From positions 21,488,477 to 21,552,476 of the forward strand of contig CAIIXF020000004.1 in assembly GCA_903813345.2 (NCBI GenBank): 64,000 bases of DNA. Direction: 5' to 3'. Under the pieces are notes generated by a model. That model searched no databases. It had not been told where the DNA came from and was given only the letters and a program-made list of their open reading frames with translations. Made by a program: the position numbers and the translations under genes. Shown here one piece after another: positions 54,470 to 64,000 of this stretch. Source of the DNA: Owenia fusiformis (taxonomy: Eukaryota; Annelida; Polychaeta; Sabellida; Oweniidae). Each line of letters begins with the position of its first letter. The first letter of the stretch is position 1.

Positions 54470-54630
54470 GCTGCAGATGTTAAAAAACAGGCTGAGATTT
54501 TATTTGTGTATCCCTTGATCTGCTCAGTTGCTAAGCTGCAGATGTTAAAAAACAGGCTGAGATTTTATTTGTGTATCCCTTGATCTGCTCAGTTGCTAAG
54601 CTGCAGATGTTAAAAAACAGGCTGAGATTT
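54470..54630 (+). repeat. 65-bp tandem repeat, 2.5 copies
   Basis: Units start GCTGCAGATGTTAAAAAACA at 54470, 54535 and 54600. The first two are identical, so the duplication is very recent or conserved by conversion. Confidence 0.97.
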
Positions 54631-55337
54631 CATATCTTCAACACTACAGGTTTTGGGGAGGGAGGGATGTGATGCAACAGTTAAGTATATCCTCTTTAAA
54701 TATATGCCATTGTCTCCTAAAGGAGCAGTCAATGTCCCTTCCTGTCATTCTCTTTCTTTATTCTTAATTTCCCTACTCACCATCCCCCCCCCCCTTCGAC
54801 TTTAATCTTTCTCTATTTTACTTTCTCATTCCACTTTAACTTATATCTTTCTCAATTGTTACTTGAAATCACTTTCCGTTTTTAGTTTCTCATTCTGTTT
54901 TAATACACATTTTAGATTTTAGGGCCATTTGGTTTTCTGATGGTTGTTTCATAGGTAACATCAACCCACGTCACTTTGTGCCTCATAAATTCATTTGGCA
55001 ACACCCACAGATATTTTTGTGATCCAATAAGGCTGGGTTTAATAAATAAATGTTTAACATCAATTCAAGATTTTTCAATAATTGATGGTAGAATCAAGGC
55101 TGAAGTCAGGAGGGGTCCCACTTGTCAAAATCTGGTTATGGGTCTTTAGAATGGAACTTTTTTTTGCTTGAAGTGATTTGGTAGGAGTCACAATGTCCAC
55201 TTAATCAATAAGAATTCAAAGATCAAAGAATAGCCCATACTAGCTTCAATAGATGGAGGATCCAAAGACTCAAAACAAGAAATACAAGAATAATCTCTTC
55301 TTTGAAAAGCCAAGCTCATGTAAAAGGTTAAGGGAAT
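54631..55337. other. Unassigned stretch
   Basis: C10-12 run near 54784; pyrimidine-rich text around 54710-54900. No gene. Confidence 0.4.
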
Positions 55338-57237
55338 CAGGCCCGTAAGACACTTTTCTCCAAGGGGGGTGCGGTTTTAAATAAAGAGAAAATAAAGTTG
55401 TCAATTTTTTGACCAGTAAATCAAATTGCGGAAGTCAAAGGGGGGGGGGGTCAGTTACTCCCTATATTGGGGCCACTCAGCTTATTTTGTAGTATCTTAC
55501 AGTATTGTTTTCATATTGTATGAGCAATTTGGAGAAACGCTGTAATATGGGGAGGGTGTACTCCAATGGCATAAATGCCCGAGAACTTTTACCAGTTCAA
55601 GATCACATTCAGTGATTTCTGGACCCTTTCAAGGTATTTTAATTGAAATAGAATCTATTTATAAGAAATTCAGATTGTTTCAATCATTTTCTTCTTAGGG
55701 GAGCGAGGGGGCAGCAAGGAAAATTTTACTAATTCAAGATGCTGTCTGGTTATTTCTGAGCACTTTTAATGTGTTTGAGTAAATGAATGCTTTAGTTTTT
55801 GGGGTGGGCTGCCAGAAATTTTTATGATTTCATAATGTCACTTGGTGACTTCTAGGCACTTTTAAAGTGTTTAAAATTAACAAATGCAACTTCCAAACTT
55901 GTGAGGAGTGACCCACTCCCCCTAGAAAATTTTACACTTTTGAGATCTTATTTGGTGCTTTCTGGGCAATTTTAACGTGAATGAGTCAATAAAAAATGTG
56001 AATTTTTTTCAAATTCTTTATGGGGGTATCAAAGAGAATGGGAGGGTGAAGTGGGATGGAGTGCCAGAAAGGGAGCAAAGGTTTGTCCCCAAGAAACATT
56101 GACCATATCAAGGTGCCATTTGATGATGTCTGGGCACTTTAAAAATGTCTGAGACAATACATGAAATTCAGAATTTTCTCTATTGATTGGTAGGAGATGT
56201 GAGGGGTGGCCAACTCTTCTAGGAAATTTTACAATTTTAAGATGATATTTGGTGCTTTTGGGCACCCTTTAAGTGTATCGATCAATAAAAAACAATTACA
56301 TTTTTTCAATTTTGGGGGGTTGTTAAAGGGGGGGGGGTGCCAGAGGGGGAGGTGGGATTAGGGTGCCAGAGGGGGAGCAAGTGTTTGTCCCCCATATCTG
56401 CCCCCCCCCCCAGAAACATTGACCATATCAAGGTGCTATTTGATGAAGTCTGGGCACTTTAAAAGTGTCTGAGACACTGCATGAAATAAATTCAGAATTT
56501 TTGTCAATTGTTTTGTGGGGGATGTGAGGGGTGCCTAATTCCCTGGAAAATTTTACAATTATAAGATGTTACTTGATGCTTTCTGGGAACTTTCGAAGTG
56601 TATGACTCAATAAAAAATTTGAAAAAATCACAATATTTTGGGGGATGTTAAGGGGGAAGGGGGAGGTGGGATGGGGATGCGAGTTAGTGTTAGTCTCCCA
56701 GAATCATTGACTATATCAAGGAGCTATTTGATGATGTCTGGGCACTTTACATGTGTCTGAGATGATACATAAAATAAATTCAAAACTTTTCACTTGTTTT
56801 GTTTTGGGTGTAAAGGATGGCCCACTCCCCCTAGAAAATTTAACAATTTGAAAACGCTATTTAGTGCTCTCTGGGCACTTACAAAGTGTATGAGTCAATT
56901 AAAAAATTGAGAAAATCACAATTTTTTCAATTTTTTGGAGGGGTGTCAAGGGGGGGCGGGGTGCCAGAGGGGGAGGTGGGGAGGGGTGGGGATCCCGATG
57001 GGGAGCAAGTGTTAGTCCCCCAGAACCGTTTACTATATCAAGGAGCTATGTGATGATGTCTTGGCACTTGGGCACTTTAAAAGTGTCTGAGACAATACAT
57101 AAAATAAATTCAGAACTTTTCCATTGCATTGAGGGGGGTGTGAGGGATGGCCCACTCCCTCTAGAAAATTTTACAATTTTAAGATGCTATTTGGTGCTTT
57201 CTGGGCACCCATCGCACCCCCTCATCTGACGGCCCTG
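55338..57237. mobile_element. 1.9-kb TIR element with satellite body
   Basis: Left CAGGCCCGTAAGACAC, right end (reverse complement) CAGGGCCGTCAGATGAGG. Both have subterminal GGGGGTGCG. GGAAT on both sides (55333-55337, 57238-57242) is a clean 5-bp duplication, as in the short CAGGCCCGT elements. The body is a ~150-bp satellite and has no coding frame. It looks like a short element expanded from within. Confidence 0.85.
55560..57210 (+). repeat. ~150-bp satellite, ~12 monomers in ~310-bp dimers
   Basis: The monomer core AAGATGCTATTTGGTGCTTT + CTGGGCACTTT(A)AAAGTGT + GAGTCAATAAA recurs. The alternate form ACCATATCAAGGTGCTATTT occurs at about 56101, 56421, 56709 and 57031, giving dimers of 288-322 bases. 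G-runs with GTGCCAGAGGGGGAGG lie between. Divergence is highest at the left edge. Confidence 0.9.
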
Positions 57238-57242
57238 GGAAT

Positions 57243-57487
57243 TTATTGTTTAACAGAATGTTTAACAGTTTCTTATTAACTCTGGCCTTAAATGTGATGC
57301 ACTGTTCCAAATGATCAGTAGATCAGTTTATCAAGACAGGTAGATCAAGTCACAAGCCTCAAAGTAATTACCAATTAACTGATGAATTATTATGTAATCC
57401 AATATATGAATGGCATTTAACTACTGTTTTTGACTTCTATTTCTGTGCCGCACTATAAGGTAATATTCAATTGCCAAGTTACATGTA
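57243..57487. other. Unassigned stretch
   Basis: Nothing recognised apart from a CAGTAGATCAGTTTATC/CAGGTAGATCAAGTC echo near 57317-57350. Confidence 0.4.
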
Positions 57488-57574
57488 CATGGGCGTACAT
57501 GGTTGTATTAGGAGCGAATTTGCAACCATCTGGTACGCCTGTGCGTACCCAGCGTACCGGGCGCTATGCCCATG
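57488..57574. repeat. 87-bp GC-rich unit with inverted ends
   Basis: CATGGGCGTA at the left and TATGCCCATG at the right; the inside holds GGTACGCCTGTGCGTACCC and GCGTACC. A small TIR element is plausible. No clear target duplication. Confidence 0.45.
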
Positions 57575-57925
57575 ATGTATATTTGCTTGCTATAGCATTG
57601 TGCCATGTTTTATATGTGAAATAAATTTAGAGTGTTAGAGGAATTAATTTTTAATACATTTTTTCTCAGAATATTAATTGCTCATATTTCCATTGCCATA
57701 GCAATCTTAAAATAACAAACGCTCATAATCCCCCAAAATGTGTATATTCTGTATATTTTGCTTGAAATGGGCAATTTCTATGATACTGTCCCTTTAACTG
57801 TAATCAAATTGGTTTAATTGGTCAATTTGTTTTTTGTTTGTTGTTATGGAGAAGCCATGTGATGTCATAATAACATAGTTGCAATATTCATGTTGACATA
57901 AACACCCCCTTAAATCACAGATAGC

Positions 57926-57998
57926 AATTGATCAATCTTTTTTTTTTTTTTTATTTTTATTTTTTTTAATTTTTAAAATTTATTTAAATTGATCAATC
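57926..57998. repeat. Poly-T/A tract between 12-bp direct repeats
   Basis: AATTGATCAATC at 57926-57937 and 57987-57998 flank a ~49-base T-rich tract. This looks like a retroposed poly(A) tail with almost no body, although the flanking word is itself partly palindromic. Confidence 0.55.
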
Positions 57999-58224
57999 AA
58001 TCTTACCATTGAACAACTTGAACTACGATATCAAACAAATTATCCAAGAAACAATTATTTCAATTAATGATATTCAAGTTGTTAACTTTATGGTTAATAT
58101 TTGATTTGTAGAATCAGGGTCAAGGAGATACTTGAATATCACTGCAAGAGGCACCGACTAGGTTACCCTTTAATAAGAGCTTACTTTAACACAACACCTA
58201 TGCTCTTTAAATATGTATAATTTT
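57999..58224. other. Unassigned stretch
   Basis: No gene or repeat recognised. Confidence 0.4.
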
Positions 58225-58605
58225 AAGTGTGTCATAGGGTAGTCTGACAAGTGTGTCATAGGGTAGTGTGACAAGTGTATCAGAGGGTAGTGTGACAAGT
58301 TTATCAGAGGGTAGTGTGACAAGTATGTCAAGTGGGTAGTGTGACAAGTATGTCAGAACATAGTGTGACAAGTGGTCAGAGGTGTGACAAGTGTGTCAGA
58401 GTATAGTATGACAAGTATGTCAGAGGGTAGTATAACAAGAGTGTCAGAGGGTAGTGTGACAAGTGTGTCAGAGGGGAGTGTGACAAGTGTGTCAGAGGGT
58501 AGAGTGGCAAGTGTGTCAGAGGGTAGTTTGACAAGTATGACAGAGTGTATAGTGTGACATATTTGCCAGAGGGTAGTGTGACACGTATATCAAAAAGGGT
58601 AGTAC
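58225..58605 (+). repeat. 24-bp minisatellite, ~16 copies
   Basis: TAGTGTGACAAGTGTGTCAG + AGGG with variants. Since 24 is a multiple of 3 the array reads as an 8-residue peptide repeat on both strands (Ser/Val/Thr plus; Pro/Leu/Thr/His minus). No start or context makes it a gene. Confidence 0.95.
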
Positions 58606-58863
58606 AAATTCTGTCTTTACCATTTAACACACACAAAGTATCATTTCTACAACTTGTAGCCTTCACAAATCTTGAATGTATTTACTATAGGTGTAAATGT
58701 TACTTACAAATTGCTACTCACGTATGGTAATGCCTGTTTGTCATGCTAATTGAGCTAATGCCTCGAAGATTTGAATGAAACTTTGCTTTTCCAGTATTCA
58801 ATTTATTTAGAGCTGCCTGCAATACCTAATAGCTCTCTAATGAATCCTCGTATTTCTCACCTT

Positions 58864-59177
58864 ATCTTAGTAATAAAAATGGAATGAAATGACCAATTTT
58901 ACATAATCTTAGTAAAAAATGGAATGAAATTACCAATTTTACATAATCTTAGTAAAAAATGGAATGAAATGACCAATTTTACCCAATCTTAGTAAAAAAT
59001 GGAATGAAATGACCAATTTTACCTAATCTTAGTAAAAATGGAATGAAATGACCAATTTTACCTAATCTTAGTAAAAAATGGAATGAAATGACCAATTTTA
59101 TCTAATCTTAGTAAAAATGGAATGAAATGACCAATTTTACCTAATCTTAGTAACAAATGGAATGAAATGACCAATTT
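58864..59177 (+). repeat. 38-40-bp minisatellite, 8 copies
   Basis: AATCTTAGTAAAAAATGGAA + TGAAATGACCAATTTTACC, differing mainly in A-run length and ACATAATC/ACCTAATC. Confidence 0.96.
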
Positions 59178-59221
59178 TTGGTTTTTATTTAAATCCTTAT
59201 GGTCAGTATTGTAACACCTAA

Positions 59222-59250
59222 ACATGGTGACATTTTGTCAAAACAATGCC
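59222..59250 (+). repeat. GTCACCACC-family right-end fragment
   Basis: ATGGTGACATTTTGTCAAAA then CAATGCC matches the sequence just past the right tip of the 38935 copy. Confidence 0.45.
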
Positions 59251-59261
59251 TTAGTAACATT

Positions 59262-59346
59262 TGTTTACACTTTTGAGTACTTGTTGGCTATTTACTCTAT
59301 TCCTTGCTAATTTCACTCATCTGCCCTTTTTTCATTTAAAAAAGGT
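59262..59346 (-). repeat. Rep-A, right half
   Basis: ACACTTTTGAGTACTTGTTG, TTTACTCTATTCCTTGCTAA, TTTCACTCATCTGCCC, end TTTAAAAAAGG. Confidence 0.7.
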
Positions 59347-59985
59347 CCCATCTTGGCTCATTTAAAGGTTGACTGGAATCGCTAAGAAAATTGTGATTCA
59401 ATCCGATATACATTAAACACAGTGTCCCTTAGTTTACTAGGCATTTAATGTCTAAGAAGATAATTTAGTGGAGCTTTATCTGCTAATAAAATCTGGGCAT
59501 CATTTCAATATTTACACGCTTCAATGGTTGCTACTTTCTTCAGGTTATTTGAGATCTTTGATACCCTTTGCAAAATTTCCACGTTATCTATACTCTGAGA
59601 TAATTTTTTGATCTCATTAATACCCAATGAGATCATTTATTCAAAAGAATCATTACATACTTTTGGACACACATGTAAAGGTGATGAAATTATATTTTAT
59701 AATAAATCAAATTGTTAAGATAGCCGTCAAAATGATCTGTACAAATCATCTGTGTTTCTCAGAGGGTCTTGTTAATGGGAAAACAGGGTAGAATATAAAA
59801 GCATTTGTAAACAAGGCATGCTCTGGTTCACCCAGTTGAAAATTTGGAAATTACCTTAAAACAAATATATTCTATCACCCAGTTGGAAAATTGATCAGAT
59901 CATTCAGATCATGGAGTTTCATCACATTTTAGTCAGAGAAACTTCCCAAAGATTCTTCTCAGGGTGCAAGATAGAAATAAAAAAA
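59347..59985. other. Unassigned stretch
   Basis: CACCCAGTTG(A/G)AAAATT(T/G) occurs twice (about 59829, 59877). No gene. Confidence 0.4.
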
Positions 59986-60305
59986 TTGATGCTCAAAAAT
60001 GTTTTACAAAATCATTGAATTTGAAAAGTATGGGTTCAATGCTCATAAATATCATGGAGCTCAAAAATATATGAATCTTATAAAGATCATAGAGCTCATA
60101 AATTTTCAGTCTCAAAAGATTATGGCTTTTATAAAAATAGAGCTTACAAAGATTTTGGAGCTCTAAAATCATTAGGCTGGAGCTCTTAAAAGTATAGGAA
60201 CTTGAAAAGGGTATAAGGCTCATTAGCATCATAGAGCTCATAAACAATGTTAGAGCTCTTAAAACATCATGAAGCTCATAAAACTCTTGGAGCTCAGCAT
60301 TCAAA
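59986..60305 (-). repeat. Degenerate GAGCTC/CTCATAAA minisatellite
   Basis: GAGCTCATAAA, GAGCTCTTAAAA and GAGCTCAAAAAT units about 25-30 bases apart. The 103-residue minus frame across it is a by-product. Confidence 0.75.
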
Positions 60306-60715
60306 CAATGTTTATTTGCAAGACCAAAAAAGCATTCACAAATATTGCAATCAAATATTTCATGAGCATTTTTAGAATGTTCTGAATCTCAAAGGCTGTG
60401 TCCCTAGAAATTCATTCCAAAGGATTTTAGATCGAGCAATAAATTCATCAGTTTACAGTAAGACTTACTGCCAAGTAATCAGATTACATTCTTCAATTAG
60501 CACGATGTATACGAAAACATAAATTGGAAATAAAATTCAGAAATATTGACACGTAATCTGTGTTTATCATAGGATAGCCTGACATAGCTATTCTATAAAT
60601 TCCTCATATCAACAAAATTAGACACAATGAAATATAAATCAAGTCATTGAATCTTATATTTGCCATGATTGCCATTTAACGCTGATATCGTGGGCATCTC
60701 ACGAGAAAAATGTTA
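60306..60715. other. Unassigned stretch
   Basis: No gene or repeat recognised. Confidence 0.4.
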
Positions 60716-60890
60716 AGATTTGAAATGGGAAATAAACAAGAAAATAATGGAGTTGGCAAGAAATTAAGTAAACAAGCATGTAGTTTATACTTTAAATTGG
60801 ATAGAAATGCAAAAAATTCAGGTAGTTCATTCAAAATTTAGAGAAAAATTTAGTAAAATGAGTGAAATAAGAATGAGCAGACGTACATTT
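60716..60890 (+). repeat. Rep-A copy, full length
   Basis: GATTTGAAATGGGAAATAAA start, AGTTGGCAAGAAATTAAGT, TAGTTCATTCAAAATTTAG, end GAATGAGCAGACGTACATTT. Confidence 0.88.
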
Positions 60891-61387
60891 TGAGTAAACT
60901 TTGGACAAATGTCACATATATCAAATACTGTTTGTCAATTCTGTGATATCCTATTGCAAATATTCTTACGTGGGAGAAAGTAATGACATCATTGCACAGA
61001 TATCGTTACAACAATTTCGATTAGTAAATTATTGTGGGGTGTTATTACCCTACAGTAGTTTTTCATTCTAATTTTCTAGCGCAGTGACTTATATGGTGAC
61101 ACAAAATGTAATTCTTAAGTCTCCATGACTGTTTATTGTATTTAATTATTTTGCATTTGATTGTGTCAACTGCTTTTGGTTTACTTTAATTTTGATCAAT
61201 CAAGTAATTGTGCTGTAACATTTGATTGTGCTGTGTCAGCTAAATTGTGTTTTTATGATTGTCTGACATATCATGAAAGAGCTGGAAGTTGTGTGAAGCT
61301 GTCATGCGTGTAACACTGCATTTTTCTCTAGTGTCAGTGTTTGTCAGCTGAAATAACAGTTTCATTTAAAACTGTATCATATGATTT
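60891..61387. other. Unassigned, leading into TTGATTGTG array
   Basis: Single words TTGATTGTG(T/C)C appear from about 61160, thinly spaced. No gene. Confidence 0.4.
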
Positions 61388-61667
61388 ATGCTATGTCAAT
61401 TGATTGTGCTGTGTCAATTGATTGTGCTGTGTCAATTGATTGTGCTGTGTCAGATCATTCTGGGAATATTAATTGTGCTGAGTTAGTTGATTTTAATGTG
61501 TTAATTGATTGTGAAATGTTAATTGATTATACTATGTTAAATGATTGTGTTTTGTGAGAGAAATGCACATTGTATTTTCTTTAGTTGTGCCAATTGATTG
61601 TTCTGTAAAAATTGATTGTGTTGGGTAAGTTGATTGTGCTGGGTTAGTTGATTGTGCTGTGTCGTTT
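61388..61667 (+). repeat. 18-bp minisatellite
   Basis: CAATTGATTGTGCTGTGT is perfect for three copies at about 61398-61451, then units spread apart with variants (GTTAATTGATTGTGAAAT, GTTAGTTGATTGTGCTGT). Confidence 0.9.
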
Positions 61668-62260
61668 GACTTTAAAGATATTTTGATCAGAATTCTAAAC
61701 TTGTACGTTCGCCACTGCTTTAGCAACAGACTATCAGTGTAAATCAGGAAAATTATCGTAGTTTACTAAATTGATCTCTAAATGTGATAGAATGCAATAA
61801 ATACAATTGCTCAAAATTGTTTATAAAGGCAATTTCCTCTGTGATAATCAGGCTCTAGCACAGCCTCAGTCTAATATAGCATGTGGGGTATTGACATTCC
61901 CAGGTGTACAAGAAATAATTGTCCTAGAGGGATATTTATCCATGTTATTCTGGCCTTCCTGAATATGTATGGCTTATACCCCAAATTAAGTCACAGTGGC
62001 AATGTATGTGAACTGAGACAATAATAGACAATAATATAAATATACATCGTCGCTTTCCACTGGGTCTGTGAATCAAGATGATAAATATATGTAGTATCTG
62101 AATGATAACTATTACACCATGCTAGGTGTTACTTATGTTGGAATTGCTGTAGACAAGGCACAAGACTGGCTGATGAGCTTCATTTGTGAAAAGGATAATT
62201 ACCTCATAAACACCATGGTTAATATGTTTTTTTACAATTAAAGAGATTTTCAGTAGCCAG
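61668..62260. other. Unassigned stretch
   Basis: No gene or repeat recognised. Confidence 0.4.
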
Positions 62261-62397
62261 ATGAGCTTGGGTTATATTGACCATATAAGGAAAATATGAG
62301 CTTGGGTTTTATAAACCATATAAGGAAAATATTAGCTTGGGTTATATTGACCATATAAGAAAAATATGAGCTTTGGTCATATAGACCATATAAAATA
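62261..62397 (+). repeat. ~36-bp tandem repeat, 4 copies
   Basis: ATGAGCTTGGGTTATATTGA + CCATATAAGGAAAAT, with AAAC/AGAC variants in copies 2 and 4. Confidence 0.92.
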
Positions 62398-62699
62398 TTC
62401 TCTTGAAAGACCCCCACCCTATTTTGTAAATATAATCTAGATATACTCATACATTTATTTCCTCACTTGTTTTATATAAGATCATATCTCATCTGTTTAT
62501 ATGCTACTATCTCCTATCAGTTCCTGTTTGGGCATAAGACCAATTAATTTATATCGAAAATAGATTTTTGCATGCAAACATTTCCGTCTTCCTAATTTAC
62601 AATACCCTGGTTCATTAGTTTGTTTGATTTCAATATCCAAGGTTTTTCTTGTATATTATGAACATATTGTTTGGAAATAAACACATATTTGGCAAGCAT
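62398..62699. other. Unassigned stretch
   Basis: Nothing recognised. Confidence 0.4.
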
Positions 62700-63180
62700 T
62701 GTGTTCAATCTATGGCTAGAGCTGTGTTCAGTCAGTGATAAAAGTTGTGTTCGATCAATCAATCAATGGCAAAAGTTGTGTTCGGTCAATCAATCAATGG
62801 CAAAAGTTGTGTTCGGTCAATCAATCAATGGCAAAAGTTGTGTTCGATCAATCGATCAATGGCAAAAGTTGTGTTCGGTCAATCGATCAATGGCAAAAGT
62901 TGTGTTCGGTCAATCGATCAATGGCAAAAGTTGTGTTCTGTCAATCGATCAATTGCAAAAGTTGTGTTTGGTCAATCCATCAATTGCAAAAGTTGTGTTC
63001 AGTCAATCGATCAATGGCAAAAGTTGTGTTCGGTCAATCGATCAATGGCAAAAGTTGAGTTCGGTCAATCGACCAATGGCAAAAGTTGTGTTCGGTCAAT
63101 CTATCAATGGCAAAAGTTGTTTTCGGTCAATCGATCAATGGCAAAAGTTGTGTTCGGTCAATTGATCAATGGCAGGGGCT
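62700..63180 (+). repeat. 31-bp minisatellite, ~15 copies
   Basis: GGCAAAAGTTGTGTTCGGTC + AATCGATCAAT. The first copies have AATCAATCAAT, later ones AATCGATCAAT, so the variant spread along the array. As 31 leaves remainder 1, all three frames read the same Ser/Lys/Val/Cys-rich repeat (107-174 residues); not genes. Confidence 0.96.
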
Positions 63181-63529
63181 GTATTGTCAAGAATTGTAGT
63201 TTATTAAAGCACAATTCTGTATTAGAAAATATGTGTCAGTTTATCCATTCACACCACAATCAATTGTAAATGGTGCAATTTGCAGTAGCACAATCATGTA
63301 TTCTAGCAGCACAATCAATGACTTCAGCTCCATACTAAGCAATTACAATAACGGAGAAATATGTTTTTGTGCTAATTGAATAATTCAAGGTAAAGTCACA
63401 CAGAAAAGTTTCATTTTCCAATATTTTCCGAGTGTTTCTCTTTCTCATTTATCTGAGTTAATTAGAGATGTGAGAATTGCGTGACTTTGTCTCATTTTTG
63501 CACCTTATTACCCTCCATTAAAAAATCAA
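63181..63529. other. Unassigned stretch
   Basis: GCACAATCA(T/A)G(T/A)(A/C)TTC(T/A) is loosely repeated near 63290-63325. No gene. Confidence 0.4.
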
Positions 63530-63697
63530 GGGGTCATGTTTTAAGATGCAAAATAGAGTAGTAAGGAGTGGAATCAGGAAGGAATAAAATACACAGACAT
63601 GTAGTTAATACTCTAAATTGTATAGAAGTGCAAGAAAATCAGACACTTCATTCAAATTTTAGAGAGAAATAAGTGAAATAATAATGAGCAGATGGAC
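63530..63697 (+). repeat. Rep-A copy, full length
   Basis: GGGGTCATGTTTTAAGATGC start, AATCAGGAAGGAATAAAAT, GACACTTCATTCAAATTTTA, end AATGAGCAGATGGACATTTT. Confidence 0.92.
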
Positions 63698-63900
63698 ATT
63701 TTATGTGCCATATTAGTAAATTGTGTAGCCATCCATTTCTTAGAACGGATCATTGTGATATTTGTCTGTAAGAATGACATGTCAGATTGGCTACTTAACA
63801 ATATTGTACTTTTTTAATATGCTTAGTTTAGCTTTATGTAACATATAACAGCTGTAAATGAAAGAATTAATATTTCATATTCATGTGTGGATTTTATGGT

Positions 63901-63995
63901 TGATAGTTTGTTTGTTTGTTTGTTTATTTGTTTGATTGATTGTTTGTTTGAAGATTTCACTGTTTTCCTGTTGATTGATAGGGATTGATTGTTTT
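63901..63995 (+). repeat. GTTT/GATT low-complexity tract
   Basis: GTTTGTTTGTTTGTTTATTTG then GATTGATTG blocks up to the window edge. Confidence 0.8.
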
Positions 63996-64000
63996 CTTTG

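Noticed and set aside
58372-58666. 8-residue peptide repeats on both strands
   Set aside because: Explained by the 24-bp array; being open on both strands argues against coding.
62671-63269. Frames of 107-174 residues resembling a repeat protein
   Set aside because: A 31-bp array reads the same peptide in all three frames; no promoter, splice or composition signal.

Overview
This is an A+T-rich, gene-poor stretch of eukaryotic nuclear DNA. The most likely source is a marine or aquatic invertebrate, because it combines a non-LTR retrotransposon of animal type, dense short non-autonomous DNA transposons with poly-G/poly-C tracts, and many minisatellites. Nothing bacterial, viral or organellar was seen: no operons, ribosome binding sites, rRNA, tRNA or CRISPR. 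The phylum cannot be fixed from the sequence alone.

The only strong protein-coding content is one LINE on the minus strand at 40510-44866. It has an ORF1 remnant with two zinc knuckles, an endonuclease plus reverse transcriptase ORF2, and a C-terminal zinc-finger segment. All three lie in one reading frame and are separated only by a TAG and a TAA. Nearly every other open frame is a by-product of tandem repeats or A+T-rich sequence. A few short exon-like segments with good splice signals (best 49837-49991 and 54081-54170) and two or three promoter-like islands hint that the window may be intronic or flank host genes. These are low-confidence calls.

The rest is repeats. (1) A very abundant ~160-bp family, here called Rep-A, has about 26 full or partial copies on both strands, roughly one per 2.5 kb. 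(2) A group of DNA elements starts CAGGCCCGT or similar and makes 5-bp target duplications; one (55338-57237) carries a ~150-bp satellite as its body. (3) There are long inverted-repeat elements: 1102-1711; a foldback-like element at 2066-3091 whose arms are minisatellites; and 47286-51121, with 318-bp arms about 97% identical enclosing a second, older inverted repeat and a candidate exon. (4) Other small elements include 14745-15528, 51619-51757, a TA-flanked family at 29918-30176 and 4420-4909, a GTCACCACC family, and a 34-bp perfect hairpin found twice with flanking direct repeats. (5) There are about twenty tandem arrays, the largest a 55-bp array of 1.4 kb at 36839-38282, plus a dispersed set of GTGTTC cassettes that share an end like ACAGGTTTTACTGTA.

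Nesting gives a relative order. The 34-bp hairpins sit inside two different older elements, a CAGGCCCGT element sits inside the 3.8-kb long-arm element, and another sits inside the foldback element. The 5-bp duplications and the 97% arm identity point to recent activity. All coordinates were read by eye, so repeat boundaries may be off by a few to tens of bases.
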